Shown here in pieces: positions 7,115 to 14,864 of a stretch of DNA of 18,919 nucleotides. The translations under genes and the position numbers were made by a program. Positions within the stretch are counted from its first letter, which is position 1. The number at the start of each line of letters is the position of its first letter. Origin of the DNA: an uncultured Lachnospira sp. (GTDB lineage: Bacteria; Bacillota; Clostridia; Lachnospirales; Lachnospiraceae); the NCBI GenBank assembly GCA_934358235.1, contig CAKRKK010000019.1, positions 1 through 18,919 on the forward strand, written 5' to 3'. The notes under the pieces were generated by a model. The model searched no databases, had not been told where the DNA came from, and saw only the letters and a program-made list of their open reading frames with translations.

Positions 7115-8947
7115 ATGCTATATCCAATATTAACAGAATCAAGATTATTAAGTGACTTAAGTGGAGTATGGGATTTTAAGTTAGACAATGGTAAGGGCTT
7201 TGATGAGAAATGGTATGATGCACCATTAAAGGATGCAGACACTATGCCAGTTCCAGCTTCATACAATGATTTAAAGGAAGGAGCAGATTTCAGGGATCAT
7301 TACGGATGGGTATTCTATCAGAGAAACATTTCAGTTCCATCATATGTAAAGAGCCAGAGAATTGTATTAAGATGTGCAGCAGTAACACATTACGCAAAGA
7401 TTTATCTTAATGGTAATTTAATATGTGAGCATAAGGGTGGTTTCCTTCCATTTGAGGTTGAGTTAAATGATGTATTAGAGGATGGTGAGAATCTTCTTAC
7501 AATCGCAGTTAATAATGTTATAGATTACACAACTCTTCCAGTTGGTGGTAAGGCTAATATGATGAGCGGTCTGATGGGAGGAATGGGTGCAGGAGCAACT
7601 GAAAAGCCTCAGAACAATCCTAACTTTGACTTCTTTAACTATTGCGGTATCACAAGACCAGTTAAGATATACACAACACCTAAGACTTATATTAATGATA
7701 TTACTGTAACATCAGATATCGACTTTGGAAAGGAAACACCATCAGCAGTACTTAACTATGCTGTTGATATTGAGGGTGTTGATAAGGATAGCACAGCTTG
7801 TAAGGTTGAGGTGTTTGATGCTGATGGTAACAAGGTTGCAGAGGCAGCAGGAACACAGGGAAAGCTTGAGCTTGAGAATGTAAAGCTATGGCAGCCATTA
7901 AATTCTTATCTTTACCAGATAAAGGTTACAGCAGGAGAAGATGTATATACTCTTCCATATGGTGTAAGAAGTGTAAGAGTAGATGGAGTTAAGTTCCTTA
8001 TTAATGAAAAACCATTCTACTTTAAGGGCTATGGAAAGCATGAGGATACATTCCCTAATGGACGAGGAATTAATCTTCCTATGAACACAAAGGATATATC
8101 TATTATGAAGTGGCAGCATGCTAACAGCTTCAGAACCAGCCATTATCCATATAGTGAAGAGATGATGAGATTATGTGACGAGGAAGGTATCGTTGTTATT
8201 GATGAAACAACAGCAGTAGGTGTTAACCTTCAGTTTGGTGGCGGTGCTAACTTTGGCGGAGAAAGAATCGGTACATTTGATAAGGAACACGGTGTAAAGA
8301 CACAGGAGCATCATAAGGATGTTGTAAGAGACCTTATTTCAAGAGATAAGAACCATGCCTGTGTTGTTATGTGGAGCATTGCCAATGAGCCTGACTCAGC
8401 AGCAGAGGGAGCATATGATTACTTTAAACCATTGTTTGACCTGGCAAAGGAAATCGATCCACAGAAGCGTCCTTGCACCTTAGTAAGTGTTCAGGGAACA
8501 ACTGCTGATACTGATTGCTCTTCTAAATTAAGTGATGTTATATGTCTTAACCGTTATTATGGCTGGTATTTTGGTGGACCAGACCTTGAAATCTCTGAAA
8601 AAGGACTCCGTAAGGAGCTTTCAGACTGGGGCAAGCTTGGAAAACCAGTAATGTTTACAGAATATGGTGCAGATACTGTCAGCGGACTTCACGATACAAC
8701 ATCTGTTATGTATACAGAGGAATATCAGGTTGAGTATTATGAGATGAACAATAAGGTATTTGATGAATATGAATTCGTAGTTGGTGAGCAGGCATGGAAC
8801 TTTGCAGATTTTGCTACAAGCCAGAGCTTACTCAGAGTACAGGGTAACAAGAAGGGCTTATTCACAAGGGATAGAAAGCCTAAGATGGTAGCACACTACT
8901 TCCGTAACAGATGGAGTGAAATTCCAGAATTCGGTTACAAGAAATAA
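7115..8947 (+). CDS. uidA: Beta-glucuronidase, glycoside hydrolase family 2
   Basis: Hydrolyses beta-D-glucuronides to glucuronate and the aglycone. It is 610 residues, close to E. coli UidA, with no signal peptide, so cytoplasmic. Order: N-terminal sugar-binding domain (GVWDFKLD near 17, HYGWVFYQR near 62-70), immunoglobulin-like domain (about 185-280), TIM barrel (from about 290). The acid/base is E425 in WSIANEPD and the nucleophile E516 in MFTEYGAD; their spacing of 91 equals that of E. coli UidA. The glucuronate-recognising N578 and K580 (GNKKGLFTRDRKPK) mark a true glucuronidase rather than a galactosidase. A long loop at about 374-396 resembles the active-site Loop 1 of E. coli. A Gly/Met-rich stretch (149-162) has no counterpart in E. 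coli that I recall. AGGAGG at 7101-7106 supports the start. Confidence 0.96.
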   Translation: MLYPILTESRLLSDLSGVWDFKLDNGKGFDEKWYDAPLKDADTMPVPASYNDLKEGADFRDHYGWVFYQRNISVPSYVKSQRIVLRCAAVTHYAKIYLNGNLICEHKGGFLPFEVELNDVLEDGENLLTIAVNNVIDYTTLPVGGKANMMSGLMGGMGAGATEKPQNNPNFDFFNYCGITRPVKIYTTPKTYINDITVTSDIDFGKETPSAVLNYAVDIEGVDKDSTACKVEVFDADGNKVAEAAGTQGKLELENVKLWQPLNSYLYQIKVTAGEDVYTLPYGVRSVRVDGVKFLINEKPFYFKGYGKHEDTFPNGRGINLPMNTKDISIMKWQHANSFRTSHYPYSEEMMRLCDEEGIVVIDETTAVGVNLQFGGGANFGGERIGTFDKEHGVKTQEHHKDVVRDLISRDKNHACVVMWSIANEPDSAAEGAYDYFKPLFDLAKEIDPQKRPCTLVSVQGTTADTDCSSKLSDVICLNRYYGWYFGGPDLEISEKGLRKELSDWGKLGKPVMFTEYGADTVSGLHDTTSVMYTEEYQVEYYEMNNKVFDEYEFVVGEQAWNFADFATSQSLLRVQGNKKGLFTRDRKPKMVAHYFRNRWSEIPEFGYKK

Positions 8948-9038
8948 GCTTGTATGGGCAGAATACATTGATGCCTATATAATATAACACAAACATACTA
9001 AGTAATTAGTATAAAAACTTTCCAAATATTATAGTAAC

Positions 9039-9090
9039 AACAGACAGGAGATATGCATGAGCAATGCATATCTTCTGTCTGTTATTTTAT
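9039..9090 (+). terminator. Terminator of the transporter-uidA operon
   Basis: A 20-bp stem with a single G-U pair (9039-9058 with 9064-9083) closes a 5-base loop and is followed by ATTTTATT. This is the longest near-perfect hairpin in the window. The remaining 8948-9038 and 9091-9170 stretches are AT-rich and show nothing else beyond a TTTATTTTATTGTG-like repetition around 9084-9107. Confidence 0.9.
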
Positions 9091-9172
9091 TGTGTTTATT
9101 TTATTGTGCGTATTCGATTGTGAATATTTAATTATACATATTTACGATACATACTCCATTATTAAATATATT

Positions 9173-9202
9173 TTGACCATAACAGCAATAGTATGTTAAT
9201 AT
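9173..9202 (+). promoter_or_regulatory. Promoter of the aldose epimerase gene
   Basis: TTGACC (9173-9178) and TAATAT (9197-9202) are 18 bp apart, with a TGT just before the -10 box giving an extended -10 form. It lies about 30 bases ahead of the ATG at 9235. No ACATGT operator is present, so this gene does not appear to share the uxu/uid control. Confidence 0.5.
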
Positions 9203-9234
9203 ATTAAATATACATAAAAGCAAAGGAGTAGTAT

Positions 9235-10098
9235 ATGCAGTATAAGCTTGAGAATGATAACTTTAACGTGATAATTGATTCTAAGGGATGTGAGCTGATA
9301 TCAGCGGTAAGAAAGCAGGATGAAAAGCAGTATATATGGAATGGCAGTCCGGACATCTGGAAAAGACATACACCTGTACTATTCCCGCTTGTTGGCAGAT
9401 ATAAGAATGATACGACTGTATACGGTGGAAAAGAGTATCATATGACACAGCATGGATTTGCAAGAGATTCTGAGTTTACATTGATACATCATGAGGACAA
9501 CGTGATAACGATGCTTCTTACTTCTAGTGAGGCAACAAAGCAGATGTATCCCTTCGACTTTGAATTAATGATAACACACAGACTTAGCGGCAATAACATA
9601 AACACCATATGGGAGGTGAAGAATACCGGCGATAGTGTTATGTACTTCAGCATAGGAGGACATCCGGCATTCGTATGTGGTGACAGCGTGGAAGGCGCAC
9701 AGATAAGGTTTGAAACAGAAGATAACAGGGTAAGCTATAAGCTTTTATCACAGGAGGGACTGCTTCTTCCTAAGGAGTATTATCTTCCACTTGCCAATAA
9801 TAATGTGACAATAACGAAGGAATTCTTTGATAAGGATGCTCTGATAGTTGAAAACAGCGGCATTAAAAGAGTCAGTCTGAGTAAAGACTGCGAACCGGTT
9901 GTTGAGGTAACCTTTGAGGCACCTGTATTCGGGCTGTGGTCAGCAGCCGGAAAGGGCGTTCCATTTGTATGCATAGAGCCGTGGTATGGAAGAACAGATG
10001 CCGTGGATTCAGATGGCGAGCTTGTTAACAGAGAGTGGAGCAATGAGCTTGCCAGTGGTGAAAGCTTTATGAGTGGATATAAGGTTAAGCTTCTTTAG
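9235..10098 (+). CDS. Aldose 1-epimerase family protein (LacX/YeaD-like)
   Basis: A 287-residue cytoplasmic beta-sandwich enzyme that would interconvert alpha and beta anomers of a sugar. Visible family motifs are LFPLVGRYKND (49-59), QHGFARDSEF (72-81), the likely catalytic H143 in SIGGHPAF and the likely base E248 in IEPWYG. It belongs to the LacX-like branch rather than classical GalM, and its substrate is not known. Its place after the glucuronide operon could suggest a role in mutarotation of released sugars, but a separate promoter, the preceding terminator and lack of shared operators argue for independent use. AAAGGAG at 9222-9228 supports the start. Its 3' end overlaps the convergent deacetylase gene by 4 bp, with no terminator between. 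Confidence 0.88.
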   Translation: MQYKLENDNFNVIIDSKGCELISAVRKQDEKQYIWNGSPDIWKRHTPVLFPLVGRYKNDTTVYGGKEYHMTQHGFARDSEFTLIHHEDNVITMLLTSSEATKQMYPFDFELMITHRLSGNNINTIWEVKNTGDSVMYFSIGGHPAFVCGDSVEGAQIRFETEDNRVSYKLLSQEGLLLPKEYYLPLANNNVTITKEFFDKDALIVENSGIKRVSLSKDCEPVVEVTFEAPVFGLWSAAGKGVPFVCIEPWYGRTDAVDSDGELVNREWSNELASGESFMSGYKVKLL

Positions 10099-10937
10099 CT
10101 GCCAAGCTGACGCCCGGTGCTATCCATATGGAAGTTTTCCCGGAGGATGAGCTGTGATATAGGAACAATCTCATAGCCCTGCTCTTCAAGGCTTGAAAGT
10201 ACAGTATCAAGAGCATCTGCTGTGAATTTAGCACCATTGTGCATAAGAATTATAGAACCGTTACCAAGAGCTTTATGTCTGGTGACGGTTTTTATTATGC
10301 TGCGAGCGCCATAGTCCTTCCAGTCAAGAGAATCAACGTCCCATTGTATAGGATAGTGATTGCAGCCATATACAGTATTGATAAGCTCTGAATTATAGTC
10401 ACCATAAGGAGGTCTGAAAAGAAAGCAGTCATAATCAGTAAGCTCTTTTATTTTAGCATCAACAGAGGTTATTTCATTTATTTGTTCGGACACGCTTAGC
10501 TTACTCATTTCCTTATGGTTTTCACTGTGATTGCCAAGGTCGTGGCCTCTGTTATAGATTTCTTTAACCATATCAGGATATGCAGCTATCCAGCCCCCTG
10601 TCATAAAAAATGTAGTTTTGACATTATGTTTATCAAGAATATCAAGTATCCGGATAGTATCATCAGCACCCCAGGCTGCATCAAAGGATATGGCTACCTT
10701 TTTCTCATCGGTCTGTACACAGTATATTGGAAGAGCTTTCTTTCCGGCTGTGCAGCTTCCCCTGATAGAACCGCCATTAATACCACTGCAGGAATCACCA
10801 ACACTATCAGCGTTGGCAGGCTTATAGCTGGCAGCTAGAGCCTTAGGATGAAGGCTGGCATATATAAAGAATATAAAGGCAAGAAGCAGCAGTATAGAGG
10901 ACATAAGAACAGACAGCTTGAAATGATTAATACGCAT
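10095..10937 (-). CDS. Membrane-anchored polysaccharide deacetylase, PdaB-like (CE4)
   Basis: 280 residues: a short basic start, one hydrophobic segment (about 8-28) that could be a membrane anchor or uncleaved signal, an 80-residue linker region, then a NodB/CE4 domain (about 80-265). Motifs: SFDAAWG (84-90, D86), HSENH (H137, H141), RPPYG (175-179), WDVDSLDW (199-206), LMHN (H233). The canonical TFDDGP motif has a second Asp that binds metal; here it is Ala, as in the sporulation-type PdaB subgroup as I recall it. It probably acts outside the cell on peptidoglycan or another amino sugar polymer, or has lost catalysis. GGAG at 10948-10945 on the minus strand lies seven bases from the start. 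The role in this organism is unknown. Confidence 0.85.
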   Translation of the reverse strand: MRINHFKLSVLMSSILLLLAFIFFIYASLHPKALAASYKPANADSVGDSCSGINGGSIRGSCTAGKKALPIYCVQTDEKKVAISFDAAWGADDTIRILDILDKHNVKTTFFMTGGWIAAYPDMVKEIYNRGHDLGNHSENHKEMSKLSVSEQINEITSVDAKIKELTDYDCFLFRPPYGDYNSELINTVYGCNHYPIQWDVDSLDWKDYGARSIIKTVTRHKALGNGSIILMHNGAKFTADALDTVLSSLEEQGYEIVPISQLILRENFHMDSTGRQLGS

Positions 10938-11218
10938 AGGGATACTCCGTTATAAACAGCTAACTATTATTTATTGATATTAATATATGCATAACCGGCC
11001 GCGTATATGCCGAGTACTGCAGGAATTGTGCAGCAATACATACACTTAAGTACCTCAGGTTTAACTTTAGAAAATTAGTTTTTTAGGAAAGTATGTATAC
11101 AAGCAAATATGATATGTAGTATATTAATGCTATGAGTGTCAAAAGCAAATTATGACACACAGCATATATATTCAGTCAGGCATGTTATATGCACCTAGCA
11201 GGAAAGGATGGTTACTAT
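10938..11218 (+). promoter_or_regulatory. Intergenic region carrying the glnA promoter and leader
   Basis: This 281-bp gap separates divergent genes. I could not find a convincing -35/-10 pair for glnA. Small hairpins are possible at 11017-11033 (CTGCA with TGCAG, 7-base loop) and at 11127-11165 (listed separately). I looked for the tandem six-base-loop hairpins that ANTAR proteins bind and did not find a clear pair. No GlnR-type TGTNA-N7-TNACA box is present. Confidence 0.4.
11127..11165 (+). repeat. GTGTCAAAAG hairpin element upstream of glnA
   Basis: ATGCT (11127-11131) pairs with AGCAT (11161-11165) and GTGTCA (11136-11141) with TGACAC (11153-11158), with a small internal loop. The sequence resembles the core of the gntR/araC terminator: both read GAGTGTCAAAAG, then AATT, TG and CAC. 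Here no T-run follows, so it is not a terminator in this position. Confidence 0.5.
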
Positions 11219-12550
11219 ATGAAATATACTAAACAGGATATATTCAGAATGGTAGAGGAAGAGGATGTTGAATTTATAAGACTTCAGTTTACAGATATGT
11301 TCGGAGTGTTAAAGAATGTAGCGATTACCTCAAGCCAGTTAGAAAAGGCTCTTGATAATAAGTGTATGTTTGATGGCTCCTCAGTAGAGGGTTTTGTAAG
11401 AATAGAGGAGTCAGATATGTATCTGTACCCTGATTATGATACATTTGAAATATTTCCATGGAGACCACAGCAGGGAAAGGTTGCAAGACTTATCTGTGAT
11501 GTGTATACACCGGATGGCAAGCCTTTTGAGGGAGATCCAAGATGGATTCTTAAGAAGGTGATAAAGGAAGCAGAACAGATGGGATATGTGTTTGAGGTAG
11601 GACCTGAATGTGAGTTCTTCCTGTTTCACACAGATGATAATGGACTTCCAACAACACTTTCACATGAGAAGGCTGGGTATTTTGACTTAGGACCTACGGA
11701 CTTAGGAGAGAATGTAAGACGTGATATGGTGCTTACGTTAGAGGATATGGGCTTTGAAATAGAGGCATCACATCACGAGGTTGCACCTGCACAGCACGAG
11801 ATAGATTTCAGATATGATGAGGCTTTAAAGGCAGCAGATAATATAATGACCTTTAAGCTTACTGTTAAGACAATAGCTAAAAGACATGGACTGTATGCAA
11901 CCTTTATGCCAAAGCCAAAGTATGGTATTAATGGTTCAGGAATGCATGTTAATATGTCACTTGCAACAGAAACAGGAAAGAATATATTTGCAGATGATAC
12001 AGATAAGCTTGGCTTATCAGAGGACGCATACCACTTTATAGCAGGACTTATAAAGCATGCAAAGGGAATGGCTGCGATTACTAATCCATTAGTTAATTCT
12101 TATAAAAGACTGGTTCCGGGTTATGAAGCACCTGTATATATAGCGTGGTCAGCAACGAATCGAAGTCCACTTATCAGAATACCAGCATCAAGGGGAAATG
12201 GAACAAGAGTTGAGCTTAGAAATCCGGATCCTGCTGCTAATCCATACCTTGTACTTGCAACCTGTCTTGCAGCAGGTCTGGATGGAATAAAGAACAAGCT
12301 TGAGGTTCCGGCAAGTGTTGACTGCAACATATTTGAAATGACGGAGAAAGAAAGAAAAGAGGCCGGAATAGAAATGTTACCAGAAAGCCTCTATGATGCA
12401 ATAAAGTACCTTAATGAAGACAAGTTTATATGTGATGTACTTGGGGAACATATAACAACAAAGTATACAGAAGCGAAGCTAAGAGAATGGGATGATTACA
12501 AGACTCAGGTTACCAAGTGGGAGCTTGATGAGTACCTTTATAAGTTTTAA
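11219..12550 (+). CDS. glnA: Glutamine synthetase type I
   Basis: Makes glutamine from glutamate, ammonia and ATP. The beta-grasp domain (about 1-100) is followed by the catalytic domain with [48 protein letters not shown] (flap and ATP/phosphate site) and [16 protein letters not shown] chose the ATG at 11219 (443 residues, the usual GSI-alpha length). It has AAGGATGG about ten bases upstream, whereas the in-frame ATG at 11189 adds ten residues without a good ribosome binding site. The GSI-beta adenylylation region (Tyr in a conserved loop) is absent, so control is probably by feedback and protein partners. An ANTAR gene begins 14 bp downstream, suggesting control by antitermination. Confidence 0.96.
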   Translation: MKYTKQDIFRMVEEEDVEFIRLQFTDMFGVLKNVAITSSQLEKALDNKCMFDGSSVEGFVRIEESDMYLYPDYDTFEIFPWRPQQGKVARLICDVYTPDGKPFEGDPRWILKKVIKEAEQMGYVFEVGPECEFFLFHTDDNGLPTTLSHEKAGYFDLGPTDLGENVRRDMVLTLEDMGFEIEASHHEVAPAQHEIDFRYDEALKAADNIMTFKLTVKTIAKRHGLYATFMPKPKYGINGSGMHVNMSLATETGKNIFADDTDKLGLSEDAYHFIAGLIKHAKGMAAITNPLVNSYKRLVPGYEAPVYIAWSATNRSPLIRIPASRGNGTRVELRNPDPAANPYLVLATCLAAGLDGIKNKLEVPASVDCNIFEMTEKERKEAGIEMLPESLYDAIKYLNEDKFICDVLGEHITTKYTEAKLREWDDYKTQVTKWELDEYLYKF

Positions 12551-12564
12551 TAAGAGGTAAAAGT

Positions 12565-13119
12565 ATGTCTACATTGATTGTTGCATTTCCAAAGCTAGAG
12601 GAGGCAAAGGCAGTAAGAAGCCTCCTGGTCCGTAAGGGATATGATGTGGCAGTTCCTTGTACGAGTGGTGCACAGGTTATCAATCAGGCGGATACCTTGT
12701 CTGATGGTATAATTATAAGTGGATATAAGCTTTCAGATAATATGCTTTATTCAGAATTGTGCGAATATAAGCCTAAAAGCTTTGAAATGCTGCTGGTTGC
12801 ATCACAGAATCTGTGGGAGGACTGCCAGGATAGCAAGGTTGTATGTGTAGCTATGCCTATTAAGGTCAATGATCTGTTGTCTACGATAGAGATTATGCTG
12901 CAATCGCAGATAAGAAGGAAAAGAAGGGCCCGTACAACACCAAGGCAGAGAAGTCCCGAAGAACAGAAGATAATAGATAATGCTAAGCATCTGCTTATGG
13001 AAAAGAATAATATGACAGAACAGGATGCATTCCGCTATATACAGAAGTGCAGTATGGATAGCGGTAATACGATGGTGGAATCAGCAGCCATGGTGCTTAG
13101 TATATACGCAGAAGCGTAG
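12565..13119 (+). CDS. ANTAR-domain antiterminator with degenerate receiver domain
   Basis: 184 residues. The C-terminal half (about 131-182) is an ANTAR RNA-binding domain: PEEQKIIDNAKHLLMEKNNM, TEQDAFRYIQKCSMDS, TMVESAAMVL. A basic stretch (RRKRRARTTPRQR, 117-129) precedes it. Residues 1-112 have the length and alternation of a receiver domain, but the phosphorylation Asp position reads S52 in DGIIISGYKL and the N-terminal acidic pair is missing; K100 remains. It therefore resembles AmiR, whose receiver is also not phosphorylated, more than NasT. ANTAR proteins bind paired hairpins and prevent termination. The arrangement glnA then ANTAR resembles the glnA-nitR pair of solvent-producing clostridia. 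It lies 14 bp after glnA and is probably cotranscribed. Confidence 0.9.
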   Translation: MSTLIVAFPKLEEAKAVRSLLVRKGYDVAVPCTSGAQVINQADTLSDGIIISGYKLSDNMLYSELCEYKPKSFEMLLVASQNLWEDCQDSKVVCVAMPIKVNDLLSTIEIMLQSQIRRKRRARTTPRQRSPEEQKIIDNAKHLLMEKNNMTEQDAFRYIQKCSMDSGNTMVESAAMVLSIYAEA

Positions 13120-13127
13120 TAGTTAAT

Positions 13128-13151
13128 ATAATTTAAAATATAATTTAAAAT
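13128..13151 (+). repeat. Tandem 12-bp repeat
   Basis: ATAATTTAAAAT occurs twice head to tail in the gap between the ANTAR gene and dapF. It is AT-rich and contains TTTAAA palindromes. Its function is unknown; simple slippage is a sufficient explanation. Confidence 0.7.
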
Positions 13152-13152
13152 A

Positions 13153-13178
13153 TGCAGGCAGGAAACAGAATACCTGCA
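13153..13178 (+). other. Weak hairpin before dapF
   Basis: TGCAGG (13153-13158) pairs with CCTGCA (13173-13178) around a 14-base loop. No T-run follows. It may separate dapF from the upstream pair partially, but I would not call it a terminator. Confidence 0.4.
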
Positions 13179-13206
13179 ACTATAATAGTAAGAAATGGAG
13201 ATTGGT

Positions 13207-14145
13207 ATGAGATTTACGAAAATGCAGGGAGCAGGTAATGATTATGTGTATGTAGATTGTACTAAGACACCGCTGCCTAATCCATCTGAAACAGCTATTA
13301 AGGTGAGTGACAGACACTTTGGAATAGGCTCTGATGGACTTATACTTATAAAACCATCTGATAAGGCGGATTTCTTTATGGAGATGTATAACGCAGATGG
13401 TTCACAGGGACAGATGTGTGGCAATGGAATCAGATGCGTAGGTAAGTATGTATATGATAATGGACTTACGGATAAGACAACAGTTAACGTGGAAACCTTA
13501 GCTGGTATAAAGATACTTAAGCTTAACGTAGGTGATGATGGCAAGGTGGCATCGGTTGTGGTCAATATGGGAAAACCAGAGCTTGAGGCAGCCAGAGTAC
13601 CGATAGATATTAATGCACTAAAAGAGTACAAGGCAGCATATAAGGATACATATAAGAGTGATAAGAGCCTGTGTCCGCTCGCGGTAAAGGCACTTGGGGA
13701 AGTGAATAATGCAGTTATCAACGAAGTGATAGAGGTTAATGGACAGAATTATGAGATAACAGGTGTATCTATGGGAAATCCTCACGATATTGTGTATCTT
13801 GATAAGGATATAGATATATTAAAGTTTGATATAGAAAAGATTGGTCCACATTTTGAGAAGCATAAGGCATTTCCTGAAAGAATTAATACAGAATTCGTTC
13901 AGGTTATAGACAGAAAAACTCTTAATATGAGGGTATGGGAAAGAGGCTCTGGCGAAACCTATGCCTGCGGAACAGGCACCTGCGCCACAGTTGTTGCAAC
14001 AGTACTTAATGGTCTGTGTGACAGTAAGGAAGTCACAGTACATCTTTTAGGAGGAGATCTGAAGATAACCTGGGACGATAAAAGCGGTGATGTGTATATG
14101 GAAGGTCCGGCTGCCACAGTATTTACAGGAGAGATAGAGCTGTAA
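13207..14145 (+). CDS. dapF: Diaminopimelate epimerase
   Basis: Converts LL- to meso-diaminopimelate for lysine and peptidoglycan synthesis. Both catalytic cysteines are visible: C71 in MCGNGIRC and C254 in ACGTGTCA. Other family motifs are FTKMQGAGNDYV (start), DRHFGIGSDG, YNADGSQGQ, VSMGNPHDIV and FPERINTEFV. I chose the ATG at 13207 (312 residues) because GGAG (13197-13200) lies six bases before it. The in-frame ATG at 13195 overlaps that GGAG and has no site of its own. The protein is about 30 residues longer than the E. coli enzyme owing to an expanded segment between VNMG (119-122) and VSMGNPH. It lies 66 bp ahead of fchA. Confidence 0.96.
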   Translation: MRFTKMQGAGNDYVYVDCTKTPLPNPSETAIKVSDRHFGIGSDGLILIKPSDKADFFMEMYNADGSQGQMCGNGIRCVGKYVYDNGLTDKTTVNVETLAGIKILKLNVGDDGKVASVVVNMGKPELEAARVPIDINALKEYKAAYKDTYKSDKSLCPLAVKALGEVNNAVINEVIEVNGQNYEITGVSMGNPHDIVYLDKDIDILKFDIEKIGPHFEKHKAFPERINTEFVQVIDRKTLNMRVWERGSGETYACGTGTCATVVATVLNGLCDSKEVTVHLLGGDLKITWDDKSGDVYMEGPAATVFTGEIEL

Positions 14146-14211
14146 CAGGGCAATAAAGCATTTACGTGCTGAAAAAATAACTTAATAAGTAATTGAAAGG
14201 GAAAATGAGAT

Positions 14212-14838
14212 ATGATGACAGATATGAATATGAATGAATTTCTAAAGGTGCTTTCGTCAAATGAACCAGTTCCCGGAGGCGGCGGTGCGTGTGGCTATGT
14301 TGCAGCAACAGGTATGGCACTTGGCAATATGGTACTGGCACTTACAACAGGTAAGAAAAAGTATGCAGAATATCAGGAGGAAATAGAGCAGCTTATTGTC
14401 CGTGCACAGGAGCTTACTGCTGCACTTGCCGAATGTATGGACAAGGATGCAAAAGCCTTTAAGCCATTATCTGAAGCTTATGGACTTCCTAAGGATACAA
14501 AGGAACAGACAGAGTACCGTAATGAAGTAATGGAAAAGGCTCTTATAACTGCAAGTGAAGCACCACTTGCTATGATGGAGGTTATAGTTGAAGCTATAGA
14601 GCTTATAGACAGAATATCTGTTATAGGCAGCAGATTAGCCATAAGTGATGCCGGAGTAGGTGTCCAGATGTGCAAGGCGGCACTTAATGGAGCATCACTT
14701 AATGTATACATTAATACTAAGCTTATGAAGGATGTGGATGCCGCAGATGACTTGAATACTAAGGCAGATGAGCTTATTATAAAGGGGAATGAGATAGCAG
14801 ATGCAGTATATGACAGGGTTATGGATTGCATAAGATAA
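14212..14838 (+). CDS. fchA: Cyclodeaminase/cyclohydrolase family protein, probable methenyl-THF cyclohydrolase FchA
   Basis: A 208-residue all-helical protein of the FTCD C-terminal (cyclodeaminase) superfamily. Its signature is PVPGGGGACGYVAATGMALG (about residues 20-39), followed by MVLALTTGKKKY. Stand-alone members in clostridia and acetogens act as 5,10-methenyl-tetrahydrofolate cyclohydrolase, interconverting methenyl- and 10-formyl-THF; others are formiminotetrahydrofolate cyclodeaminase. With folD starting 26 bp downstream and no histidine-degradation genes nearby, the cyclohydrolase role is favoured. The adjacent FolD lacks residues needed for that reaction, which strengthens the case. 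AAAGGG at 14196-14201 supports the start; ATG at 14215 is an alternative. Confidence 0.87.
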   Translation: MMTDMNMNEFLKVLSSNEPVPGGGGACGYVAATGMALGNMVLALTTGKKKYAEYQEEIEQLIVRAQELTAALAECMDKDAKAFKPLSEAYGLPKDTKEQTEYRNEVMEKALITASEAPLAMMEVIVEAIELIDRISVIGSRLAISDAGVGVQMCKAALNGASLNVYINTKLMKDVDAADDLNTKADELIIKGNEIADAVYDRVMDCIR

Positions 14839-14864
14839 CAGAATAAAGATAACGGAGGTACGTT

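Noticed and set aside
11017..11033. Hairpin CTGCA/TGCAG as an ANTAR target
   Set aside because: The loop has seven bases rather than six and lacks the expected A at position 1; there is no matching partner hairpin.
11137..11157. TGTCA...TGACA upstream of glnA as a GlnR box
   Set aside because: GlnR/TnrA sites need seven bases between the half-sites; here there are eleven, and similar motifs occur beside genes unrelated to nitrogen.
11189..11218. Extended N-terminus of glutamine synthetase from the ATG at 11189
   Set aside because: No ribosome binding site before it; the ATG at 11219 has one and gives the usual family length and start sequence.
13128..13151. Tandem 12-bp repeat as a start of a CRISPR or iteron array
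   Set aside because: Only two AT-rich copies with no spacer and no cas or replication gene nearby.
13181..13186. Perfect TATAAT just before dapF as a -10 box
   Set aside because: A transcript from it would start at or after the ribosome binding site, and there is no -35 box at the right distance.
13242..13721. Long open frame on the minus strand opposite dapF (159 codons)
   Set aside because: It lies wholly inside dapF, which has both catalytic Cys motifs and a ribosome binding site. The antisense translation is Ser/Leu/Pro-rich with no recognisable domain.
14478..14831. Minus-strand open frame opposite fchA
   Set aside because: Shadow of a well-supported gene; no ribosome binding site or family motif.
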